This document shows, piece by piece, positions 1-5,904 of a stretch of DNA of 5,904 bases (position 1 is the first letter of the stretch; every line of letters begins with the position of its first letter). This DNA comes from an uncultured Treponema sp. (GTDB taxonomy: Bacteria; Spirochaetota; Spirochaetia; Treponematales; Treponemataceae). A program made the position numbers and the translations under genes. The stretch is from the NCBI GenBank assembly GCA_937915735.1, contig CALGGS010000185.1:1-5904 (forward strand), written 5' to 3'. The notes under the pieces were generated by a model that ran no database searches, was not told the DNA's origin, and saw only the letters and a list, made by a program, of their open reading frames with translations.

Positions 1-41
1 TCTGTGGAATGACCATTTTACACAAAAGGGGTTTTAGATAA
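1..41 (+). other. Possible 3' end of an upstream gene plus trbC leader
   Basis: Two forward frames are open from the window edge. One ends in TAG at 35-37 (reading LWNDHFTQKGF) and one ends in TAA at 39-41, where TAATG would overlap the trbC start. Either could be the tail of the preceding gene, and trbB, the VirB11-like ATPase, is the expected neighbour in Trb operons. The fragment is too short to recognise, and an untranslated leader is equally possible. No convincing -35/-10 pair is visible, so the trbC transcript probably begins upstream of the window. Confidence 0.25.
25..31 (+). promoter_or_regulatory. Ribosome-binding site of trbC
   Basis: The purine-rich AAAGGGG lies 9 bases before the ATG at 41. 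It supports that start over the internal methionines at residues 15 and 17, which fall inside the signal peptide. Confidence 0.6.
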
Positions 42-388
42 TGGAAAAAATCAAGAGTTTAATCCACAACAAGAAATTTGTGATGGTGATGTTTATTGCC
101 TTTGTATGTGTATCTTTAACTTTTGCAGAGGATGATGCGTTCGGTCTAAATTCAAAAGTAAAGATTCTAGTTGACCTCATATCAAGTCCTTGGGTAAAAG
201 GAATTGCTTGCATTGCACTTATCGTTGAGTGTATCGGTCTTATTACGACAGGTCGTCAAGAGCCAGGAATGTTTAAGAAATTTATTCCTTGGATTGCGGG
301 GACAATTATTTTTATGGCGGCGGGAACAATCACAAACAAATTCCTAAACGTTGATAACACGACATTCACTGAAGTGATGAAACAATAG
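41..388 (+). CDS. trbC: TrbC/VirB2-family conjugal pilin precursor
   Basis: This 115-residue protein is the likely major pilus subunit of the mating apparatus. Seen: a positively charged N-terminus (residues 1-12), a hydrophobic core (13-28) and a probable signal peptidase site after LTFA at residue 29, followed by an acidic EDD. The remaining ~86 residues carry two hydrophobic helices (about 50-70 and 81-98) separated by a short polar turn (TTGRQEPGMFKKF). That is the standard VirB2/TrbC hairpin, and size and gene position fit the family. Known of the family: RP4 TrbC is trimmed further at its C-terminus and cyclised by the TraF peptidase. Whether that happens here cannot be told. It is followed closely by trbD, so it should be co-transcribed. 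Pilins diverge fast, so the call rests on topology, signal peptide and neighbours. The gene is fairly AT-rich compared with trbE. Confidence 0.88.
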   Translation: MEKIKSLIHNKKFVMVMFIAFVCVSLTFAEDDAFGLNSKVKILVDLISSPWVKGIACIALIVECIGLITTGRQEPGMFKKFIPWIAGTIIFMAAGTITNKFLNVDNTTFTEVMKQ

Positions 389-395
389 AAAGGAG
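389..395 (+). promoter_or_regulatory. Ribosome-binding site that sets the trbD start
   Basis: AAAGGAG lies 1 base before the ATG at 397 but 7 bases before the ATG at 403. The second spacing is normal for initiation, so translation probably begins at 403 and the extra Met-Ala of the longer frame is not made. Confidence 0.7.
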
Positions 396-402
396 CATGG
401 CT

Positions 403-657
403 ATGGCAACACTACAGGAATATTCAATACCAGTTCACAAGAGCCTTCAGCAGCCAGACTTGCTTTTGGGAGTTCCAAAAGTAATTGTTGCGCTCATCTT
501 CTGTGTGACGATTCTTTTGGTTTATCTTTTTGGACTGGGTTTTGCGGCAGTGGCGATAGTCCTGTATGTGCCGTGCCGTATCATAAGTAAGAATGACCCG
601 CAGCTTCTTACAATTGCTTTGAACAGCCTTTTCGAGGTGGATGAACTGGAGGGATAG
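403..657 (+). CDS. trbD: TrbD/VirB3-family inner-membrane conjugation protein
   Basis: An 84-residue protein when started at 403 (86 if started at 397). VirB3/TrbD proteins are small inner-membrane parts of the type IV secretion system that associate with the VirB4 ATPase and help pilus assembly. Seen: the family's N-terminal motif, here IPVHKSLQQPDLLLGVPK (residues 9-26), then two hydrophobic helices (about 27-43 and 46-61), then a cytoplasmic-type tail containing KNDPQLL, which matches the family's conserved (K)DP segment. The start at 403 is chosen because the ribosome-binding site at 389-395 is correctly spaced for it. The TAG stop directly abuts the ATG of trbE with no spacer, suggesting translational coupling and matched amounts of the two partners; some systems fuse VirB3 and VirB4. 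No unusual residues were seen. Confidence 0.9.
   Translation: MATLQEYSIPVHKSLQQPDLLLGVPKVIVALIFCVTILLVYLFGLGFAAVAIVLYVPCRIISKNDPQLLTIALNSLFEVDELEG
648..653 (+). promoter_or_regulatory. Ribosome-binding site of trbE inside trbD
   Basis: GGAGGG lies within the last codons of trbD, 4 bases before the trbE ATG at 658. The next in-frame ATG (691) has no comparable site, so 658 is preferred. The layout implies coupling to termination of trbD. Confidence 0.6.
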
Positions 658-3165
658 ATGCTCGGAGTAAACTTTTTGAACAAATTCAACATGAAAGGAT
701 ATAAGGAAAGCAAGAACAGGCTTTCTTCTTTCTGTCCATGGTCATATCCTGTCGGAAGAAAGGATGAGGGAATCATTCTGCTGAAGCCGGGAGCATTGAT
801 GAGGGCATATTCCTTCGTCTGTCCTGATTTAGGCTCATCTTCCGCACAGACAATTAACAGCGTCTCATTTTTCTTCAATGAGGCAATAAGGCAGCTTGGA
901 AGCGAGTGGGGCTGCCAGTTCCAGAGCGACCGTGTACTTTGCACTGAATATCCGGGAACGGACTGGAGCAATGAGGCAGGGTTTTTAATCGACTGCCACA
1001 GGCAGAAACTTTTCAAGGAAAAGGATGCCCACTTTCTGAATCATTATTTTCTCATCATCACAATGGAGCTTCCAAGCGATATTTATGCGAAGACTAAAAA
1101 TCTCCTGTATAAAGTTGACAAGAGTGAGGGTGAGGGCTACTTCAACCTTGAGCAGTGCGAGAAGGAAATACAGGCGTTCAGGGAGACTACTGCCGGAGTA
1201 ATGAGCCACCTGAACGGCAGGATTAACTACAGGCAGCTGAATAACGATGAGGTCGTAACGCTTTGCCATAACTCTGTAAGCTCAAGGCATCACAGGGTAA
1301 TCTGCCCTGAGATACCGACCCTTATGGACTATTACATAACGGATGATACATTGAAAATCGCCAACACCCTCATGCTCGGAGATACATATATTCCGATTGT
1401 TGCAATCCGTGATTTTCCCATGCAGACATATCCCGCAATGCTCGGCATATTAAACTCAAGCCAGATTGAATACCGCTGGGTAAGCCGCTGGATTGGACGG
1501 AGCAAGGCGGAAAGTTCCAAGGATATTGAAAAATATCAGAAGCGTTTCTATGGTTCCCGAAAATCATGGGGAACTGCTCTTGCAGAGACTGTAGGAAACT
1601 ATGAGTCCGGCAGGGAAGACCCTTCTGCTGTTGCTTTTGAGGAAGATACGAATACTGCAAAAGTAGAGCTTGCAACCGACATTTATTCTTTCGGTTACTA
1701 CACTTCATGCATCATGGTGTGGGACAGGAATTATGAGGTGGCTGTTGAGAAGGCCAGATACATCATAAGCCTCATAAACTCCACAGGCTTTACCGCAAAG
1801 GTTGAGACCGTGAATTCCTTTCAGGCGTTCCTTTCAATGCAGCCGGGAAATATGTATGCGAATGTAAGGCGGCCGCTTATTTCTTCTGGCAACATGAGCC
1901 AGATAATTCCGCTTTCTTCAATCTGGTCAGGTACAAAATACAACCAGTGGACTAAGGAAGAATTCGGCTGCTATGCTCCTTTACTGACATGCACAACTTC
2001 AAGCGGAGTGCCGTTTTTCCTGAACCTCAATGTGGGTGATGTCGGTCACTGCTTCATATTCGGTCCTTCTGGTGCCGGTAAGTCAACCCTGCTTGCCCTG
2101 CTTGCAAATCAGTTTACGAAATACCGGAATGCGAATGTAATCTTTTTGGATAAAGACAAGACATCACGCTCTGTAACAATGGCAGCGGGCGGAATGTATG
2201 TTGAGCCTGGGGCAAATGACGTGGCCTTCCAGCCGCTTCGGGAACTGGAAAGCGAAGTTGACATTTCATGGGCGGCAGAGTTCATAAAGCTCCTTCTTGA
2301 GATGCAGGGAATAAAGACCGATGCAACCATGAGCGAGGCTATAACCGTTGCCTTAAAGCAGATTCGGGATGAAAAAGACCCGAATGACAGAACCATTACT
2401 ACATTCCAACAGTATGTGAACTACACGAATCCAATGACAGGATTAAATGACATAAGGACTGGCGTTCAGCCTTATACAATCAACGGCGAGTACGGACGTA
2501 TCTTTGATGCCGCAAATACTAACTTTTCACTTTCAAAATGGATAATGATTGAGATGGGAACCCTTATGAAGATGGGGCAGCAGGCTGTAACACCGGCTCT
2601 CTTCTTTATTTTCAGGTTCATTGAAAAAGTCTACTCAAAACCGAACGGAGACCCGACAGGAGACCCTACCTTGCTTATTCTTGATGAGGCGTGGGTATTC
2701 CTTGATAATCCTTTCTTTGCAAAAAAGATTGAGGAGTGGCTTGTTACTCTTCGTAAGAAGCATGTTTTCTGTGTATTTGCCACACAGGAAGTTGCAAAAG
2801 CCGTTAAATCAAGCCTTTCAACTACAATTATCTCTCAATGTCTTACAAAAATTTATCTCGCAGATACAAACGCTTCTAGTGAAATTGTCGCAGGATATTA
2901 CCGCTACTTTGGTCTTGAAGATAACGAGATTGAAGCTCTTTCTAGGGCAAGAATGAAGCGTGATTATTTTTACAAGTCGCCTAACGGAGCGAGAATGTTT
3001 GAGCTTGGACTTGATGAATACCAGCTTTCTTTGCTTACACCTGACCACAACCTGCTTGACAGCCTAGAGCGTGAGTATGGAAAAAATACAGGCGTTCCTT
3101 TGGTTGAAGAGATTTTCAGGCGTAAAGGAATAACTGAATACAAAAAATACATAGCTCGGAACTAA
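658..3165 (+). CDS. trbE: TrbE/VirB4-family type IV secretion ATPase
   Basis: This 835-residue protein is the conserved ATPase that powers pilus assembly and substrate transfer at the inner membrane. Seen in order: an N-terminal CagE/TrbE/VirB-type region (about 20-400) with the typical opening LLKPGALMRAYSF and the LSMQPGN motif at 392-398; Walker A GPSGAGKST at 469-477; Walker B LLILDEAW at 672-679; a sensor-like FATQE at 707-711; and near the C-terminus a KRDYFYKSPNG segment typical of VirB4 proteins. Length is normal for TrbE (roughly 800-850) and all catalytic residues are intact, so it looks functional. There is no signal peptide, as expected of a cytoplasm-facing ATPase. It starts immediately after the trbD stop and is followed by an 8-bp inverted repeat. 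Most rows of its first ~2 kb are richer in G+C than its last ~450 bases. VirB4 ATPases also occur in non-conjugative secretion systems, but the neighbours favour conjugation. Confidence 0.97.
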   Translation: MLGVNFLNKFNMKGYKESKNRLSSFCPWSYPVGRKDEGIILLKPGALMRAYSFVCPDLGSSSAQTINSVSFFFNEAIRQLGSEWGCQFQSDRVLCTEYPGTDWSNEAGFLIDCHRQKLFKEKDAHFLNHYFLIITMELPSDIYAKTKNLLYKVDKSEGEGYFNLEQCEKEIQAFRETTAGVMSHLNGRINYRQLNNDEVVTLCHNSVSSRHHRVICPEIPTLMDYYITDDTLKIANTLMLGDTYIPIVAIRDFPMQTYPAMLGILNSSQIEYRWVSRWIGRSKAESSKDIEKYQKRFYGSRKSWGTALAETVGNYESGREDPSAVAFEEDTNTAKVELATDIYSFGYYTSCIMVWDRNYEVAVEKARYIISLINSTGFTAKVETVNSFQAFLSMQPGNMYANVRRPLISSGNMSQIIPLSSIWSGTKYNQWTKEEFGCYAPLLTCTTSSGVPFFLNLNVGDVGHCFIFGPSGAGKSTLLALLANQFTKYRNANVIFLDKDKTSRSVTMAAGGMYVEPGANDVAFQPLRELESEVDISWAAEFIKLLLEMQGIKTDATMSEAITVALKQIRDEKDPNDRTITTFQQYVNYTNPMTGLNDIRTGVQPYTINGEYGRIFDAANTNFSLSKWIMIEMGTLMKMGQQAVTPALFFIFRFIEKVYSKPNGDPTGDPTLLILDEAWVFLDNPFFAKKIEEWLVTLRKKHVFCVFATQEVAKAVKSSLSTTIISQCLTKIYLADTNASSEIVAGYYRYFGLEDNEIEALSRARMKRDYFYKSPNGARMFELGLDEYQLSLLTPDHNLLDSLEREYGKNTGVPLVEEIFRRKGITEYKKYIARN

Positions 3166-3183
3166 CGCCGTAAGATTACGGCG
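3166..3183 (+). repeat. Perfect intercistronic inverted repeat between trbE and trbJ
   Basis: CGCCGTAA and TTACGGCG form a perfect 8-bp inverted repeat around GA; in RNA this would be a 7-bp stem with an AGAT tetraloop. It begins at the first base after the trbE stop. The following bases (ATAAAAATATGG) have no U-run, and neither does the other strand, so it is not a good intrinsic terminator. More likely roles are a 3'-end stabilising or RNA-processing hairpin that sets different levels of trbC-E and trbJ-L, or a weak attenuator. A palindromic protein-binding site is also possible. Confidence 0.65.
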
Positions 3184-3193
3184 ATAAAAATAT

Positions 3194-3198
3194 GGAGG
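3194..3198 (+). promoter_or_regulatory. Ribosome-binding site that sets the trbJ start
   Basis: GGAGG lies 5 bases before the ATG at 3204. The upstream in-frame ATG at 3192 overlaps this site and has no site of its own, so the true start is almost certainly 3204. Confidence 0.85.
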
Positions 3199-3203
3199 AT
3201 TAT

Positions 3204-4193
3204 ATGAGAAATGTTTTTAGAAAGTCAAAGACCTTTAAGGTTGTGGCCGTTCTTACTGTCATGAGTTTTGCAGGAAGCAGCAGTGTGTTTGCAAATTATC
3301 CTGTAATTGATATTTCAAATCTTATGAATGCCATTCAGCAGTTGTATTCTACCTATGACATGATAAATACAACGATTGAGCAGGTACAAAATACCTATCA
3401 GCAGCTTCAGACACAGATAAACTCAGTGAAATCAATGGACTGGGATAACCTGAAAGATTCATTTTCAGAAGATAAATGGTCCAGCGAAGGCGGCCTGAAA
3501 GGTGCTTGGGATAATATTGGTAATTTCAGAACTAACCTGACTGATGCAACAAGCGTAATAAATGAAAACATGAACCTCATAAATGATGTTAAGCATACTC
3601 TTGAAAACAAAACTGTAACTTGTATGGGGAAAAAATATACTGTGGCAGGTCTTTTTGGTATAGGAAAATATGGTCAGAATAACTTGCTTGGTATGCCACT
3701 TGATGCTCTTGATTATGTAAAACAGCAGGGGGAAGAAATTGCCAAAGGTTATGAAGGAAAACTTACTTACAGAGAAAAACAGGCAATTATGAGAAAATGG
3801 GGCTTGGATCCTGAAAACTATGCGTATGTAAAACTTGTTGAAGAACAGGCAAATAGTGTTATTAACGATTTGATTATCAGTGGTAGCAGTGAACATATTG
3901 ATGCGCAGCTTGCAAGAGCAGCAAAAAATAATGAAGCCTTGCTTGCTTTGTCGAAAAATGCAGATGACTCTATTGTTGCTGGTATTCAGGCTTCTGTAGG
4001 TGCAACTATTGATTTGAAAAATATGTGCAGCAATATGTGGGGAAGTTTGCAAAAATATGGTGCGGCTTATGCTGAAAAATCGGTGGAAGAAAAACTCAGA
4101 AAAGAAGCAGAACAGGAAGCAAAAAGAAAAGAAATTGAACGCAGACAGCAGATATGGGAAGATGAAGCCGGATTTGTTCCAAGCTGGTTGTAA
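3204..4193 (+). CDS. trbJ: TrbJ/VirB5-family periplasmic conjugation protein
   Basis: A 329-residue exported protein. VirB5/TrbJ proteins act in the periplasm or at the pilus tip and are thought to help pilus assembly or contact with the recipient. Seen: a signal peptide (basic residues 1-12, hydrophobic 13-24, cleavage expected after VFA at residue 30), then VIDISNLMNAI and a glutamine-rich helical region (39-77), the usual TrbJ opening. Only two cysteines occur after the signal (140 and 275), which could form a disulphide. The C-terminus (about 291-321) is a highly charged Glu/Lys/Arg helix of coiled-coil character, ending in FVPSWL. The start at 3204 rather than 3192 follows from the GGAGG at 3194-3198. 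Position after trbE and before trbL matches Ti-type Trb operons. The family is poorly conserved, so the call leans on context, signal peptide and N-terminal pattern. The gene is more AT-rich than trbE, mainly in its second half. Confidence 0.85.
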   Translation: MRNVFRKSKTFKVVAVLTVMSFAGSSSVFANYPVIDISNLMNAIQQLYSTYDMINTTIEQVQNTYQQLQTQINSVKSMDWDNLKDSFSEDKWSSEGGLKGAWDNIGNFRTNLTDATSVINENMNLINDVKHTLENKTVTCMGKKYTVAGLFGIGKYGQNNLLGMPLDALDYVKQQGEEIAKGYEGKLTYREKQAIMRKWGLDPENYAYVKLVEEQANSVINDLIISGSSEHIDAQLARAAKNNEALLALSKNADDSIVAGIQASVGATIDLKNMCSNMWGSLQKYGAAYAEKSVEEKLRKEAEQEAKRKEIERRQQIWEDEAGFVPSWL

Positions 4194-4207
4194 ATATAGA
4201 AACAGAA

Positions 4208-4212
4208 GAGGG
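4208..4212 (+). promoter_or_regulatory. Ribosome-binding site of trbL
   Basis: GAGGG lies 5 bases (all A) before the ATG at 4218, within the 24-base gap after trbJ. It supports this start, which opens directly into a signal peptide. Confidence 0.7.
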
Positions 4213-4217
4213 AAAAA

Positions 4218-5888
4218 ATGAAACATAAAAAATTATTTATAATCGCCTCAGCTCTTTTTGTAACAAGTTCTCAGGTTTTTGCAGGGCCAGTTTCTGGAAT
4301 AACTAATGGACTTGCAAACACTAATTTTACCGTATTTGATACGCCGTTGTTAAATGGTATCGAATATTTTATCAGGACTTTTTCTACATTTGCTTATGTT
4401 GCCGGTTATTTAGCTGTTGTTTTTGGTCTGACAGGAGTTTTGTGGAATGTATTTAGACTGTGGTTCGGTACTCAGCAGGTTAGAAAGGCATGTATAGACA
4501 TTGGTATGAAATTCCTGCTTTATACATGCGTTTTATTGGCTTATGGTTCTATAACAAGTTTTGTAATGAACTTTTCTACAAAACTTGGTATGTATGCAGG
4601 AAACGGTTATTTTACAACAAAAGTAACCTTACACCAAATGTATCAAAACTTAACAGAAGAAACAAAAGCAGCAAATGAAGCTCTCCAGAGTTTTTATAAG
4701 TCCGTTGGAGAAGATGGTAAAAAATTAAGTGAAGAAACTGTAAAACTGCTTGCTAAAAATACAGGTTATTCAACTAAAGAATTGGAAGATAAACTCAAAT
4801 CTTCTGGAATTGCAGTTGATGATACTATGATAAATAATAAAACATTGTTTTCTAGTGCGTATGCAGTAGAGGGAATTGCTTTAGGTGCGACTATTGGAAG
4901 TGTCATTCCCGGTGTCGGTACTGTTGTAGGTGCTGTAGTAGGTGGACTGGTTGGTGGAATAGGCGGATATTTTGCAGGAAGGGCTGTTGGAAGTTCAATC
5001 GACGAATCCAATGTTACAAACGAAATTTATAAAAATGCAGAAACGGCTCAGCAAAAAGAAATGCTTGAAAAAATAAAAAACGGAGATTTTCGAGAAGCCT
5101 TTGTTTTAATGAAATCGCTGGACGAAGTTATAACTCCTGTTAGAAATAAAGATGGCACAATAAGTTATATTTATGACCCTCTTATAAGTCTTAAAGGTGT
5201 AACAGGAGAAAAAATAATACTTGTTTCTCCCGGTTCAATTATTAAAACAGGTGTTCTTTGGGCAAATATCATTAAAGGAATGGAAGCAACGGAATATGAT
5301 TCTGACGCAGGTACTTTTCTTGAGAAAAAACTGGATGGTGGTTTCAATGCCCTTACTAACTGGATTATGCAGTTAATTTTAGTAATTGGAATAATTGCAG
5401 CAATGATTTTTGCAACAATTCAATATACTATGGCAATTTTTGAGTATTTTATCGTTACGAGCATGGGAGTCATTTTCATTCCTTGTATTTTGTTTGATGG
5501 CACAAAAACTTATGCCTCAAAACTGATAACGCTTTTCCTGTCGTACTTTGTAAAAATTACTGTTTCCATAATGTGTTTGTTCTTTGTTGTAAATATGTTT
5601 GCTAAAAATGCAAGCGTAATTATTTCTTCAGGACATCCTTGTTCTCTTGCAAATTTTGCATACCTTTTGTTTACAATTTTAATTGGATTTATACTTACCC
5701 AGAACGCACCGCAGGTTGCAATGACGATGCTCAACGGTACGCCCCAGCTTTCTATGGGTGAATTTGTACACGCTGCCGGAACGGTTGCTGCCGGTGCTGC
5801 CCTTGCTAAAAGAGGTGCTTCAATGGCTGCAAAGAAAGCCGCTCCCGTGGTTCAGGGCGCAAATGTAGCATTTGCAGAAGGTGCGGCT
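4218..5888 (+). CDS. trbL: TrbL/VirB6-family membrane protein, 3' end missing
   Basis: An open frame of 557 genuine codons with no stop before the right end; the last codons (5889-5904, RSEER) are adapter, not gene. TrbL/VirB6 is the polytopic inner-membrane component thought to form part of the DNA channel. Seen: a signal peptide (1-22, cleavage after VFA), hydrophobic segments at about 58-79 and 96-117, a long region at 118-381, then further hydrophobic segments at about 383-401, 404-425, 436-461 and 477-495. The segment APQVAMTMLNGTPQLSMGEF (497-516) followed by an Ala/Gly-rich stretch is characteristic of TrbL. The 118-381 region holds a glycine-zipper hairpin at 219-258, which I do not recall as a standard part of TrbL. 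The start is set by GAGGG at 4208-4212. No trbK precedes it. Composition jumps from AT-rich to GC-rich near 5695. The family call is firm; true length is unknown. Confidence 0.9.
4872..4991 (+). other. Glycine-zipper hairpin encoded within trbL
   Basis: Codons 219-258 of trbL encode a hydrophobic stretch with glycine about every fourth residue. It forms two arms around a Pro-Gly turn: GIALGATIGSVIPG, then a longer arm containing VVGAVVGGLVGGIGG and ending AGRAVG. Glycine-zipper segments pack tightly in membranes and occur in outer-membrane lipoproteins, some bacteriocins and the membrane-inserting parts of polymorphic toxins. Its role here is unknown. Confidence 0.75.
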
Positions 5889-5904
5889 AGATCGGAAGAG
5901 CGTC
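5889..5904 (+). other. Illumina TruSeq read-2 adapter remnant
   Basis: The last 16 bases, AGATCGGAAGAGCGTC, equal the first 16 bases of the standard TruSeq read-2 adapter, including the GTC that distinguishes it from the read-1 version. An exact match placed flush at the sequence end is best explained by untrimmed adapter carried into an assembly. The residues RSEER it adds to trbL are spurious. Confidence 0.95.

Noticed and set aside
1..3. Possible adapter remnant (TCT) at the left end
   Set aside because: The reverse-complement adapter ends in TCT, but three bases are far too few to support the idea.
522..1016. 164-codon minus-strand open frame across the trbD/trbE junction
   Set aside because: It lies over two recognisable family proteins and shows no motif of its own.
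2621..2956. 111-codon plus-strand frame inside trbE
   Set aside because: It overlaps the Walker B region of trbE in another frame and shows no recognisable motif.
3104..3132. Possible promoter for trbJ within the end of trbE (TTGAAG plus a weak -10)
   Set aside because: The -10 candidate at 17-base spacing matches TATAAT poorly, and the operon context needs no internal promoter.
3166..3190. Intrinsic terminator after trbE
   Set aside because: The stem is followed by A-rich sequence, with no U-run on either strand, and the operon continues in the same direction with close spacing.
3465..4226. 253-codon open frame on the minus strand across trbJ
   Set aside because: It is antisense to a well-supported gene with a signal peptide and ribosome-binding site. 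Its product is extremely rich in Phe, Ser and Cys with no recognisable domain, as expected when an AT-rich, Lys/Glu-rich gene is read backwards.
4490..4678. 62-codon plus-strand frame inside trbL, considered as a missing trbK
   Set aside because: It is out of frame within the signal-peptide-bearing trbL coding sequence and has no lipobox or signal peptide.
4766..5011. Minus-strand frame encoding a Pro/Thr-rich peptide
   Set aside because: The repetitive Pro/Thr composition is only the reverse reading of the Gly/Val codons in the TrbL glycine zipper.

Overview
This window is a run of conjugation genes, all on the plus strand. They form part of a P-type (RP4 / Ti-plasmid Trb-like) type IV secretion system that builds the mating pore of a conjugative plasmid or integrative conjugative element. 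The order is trbC (VirB2-like pilin), trbD (VirB3-like), trbE (VirB4-like ATPase), trbJ (VirB5-like) and trbL (VirB6-like). It follows the Agrobacterium Ti order trbB-C-D-E-J-K-L-F-G-H-I, except that nothing resembling trbK lies between trbJ and trbL. No transposase, tRNA, rRNA, CRISPR array, integrase or att site was seen.

Region by region: bases 1-40 hold a ribosome-binding site and possibly the last codons of an upstream gene (trbB would be expected). trbC (41-388), trbD (403-657) and trbE (658-3165) are packed with gaps of 14 and 0 bases, as in a translationally coupled operon. A perfect 8-bp inverted repeat (3166-3183) starts right after the trbE stop and precedes trbJ (3204-4193). trbL (4218 onward) is the last gene and runs off the right end with no stop. 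The final 16 bases (5889-5904) match the Illumina TruSeq read-2 adapter, so they are a sequencing artefact, and the genuine sequence probably ends at 5888. No stretch over about 40 bases lacks a gene.

The parts should work together at the cell envelope. Cleaved TrbC subunits would form the pilus. TrbD and TrbE would form the inner-membrane assembly and energy module, with TrbE the ATPase. TrbJ would be a periplasmic or pilus-tip component, and TrbL a polytopic inner-membrane pore component. Signal peptides on TrbC, TrbJ and TrbL fit a two-membrane host. The missing partners (trbB, trbF, trbG, trbI, relaxase, coupling protein) are presumably outside the window.

Host: base composition is uneven, from about 27% to 58% G+C in hand-counted 60-base rows, with strong purine-rich ribosome-binding sites and the standard genetic code. 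This suggests a moderately low-GC diderm, such as a gut or oral spirochaete (Treponema-like) or similar anaerobe. That is a guess; no marker gene is present. The adapter end suggests a contig assembled from short reads.

The least ordinary feature is in TrbL: a long region between its N- and C-terminal membrane parts carries a glycine-zipper hydrophobic hairpin (about residues 219-258).
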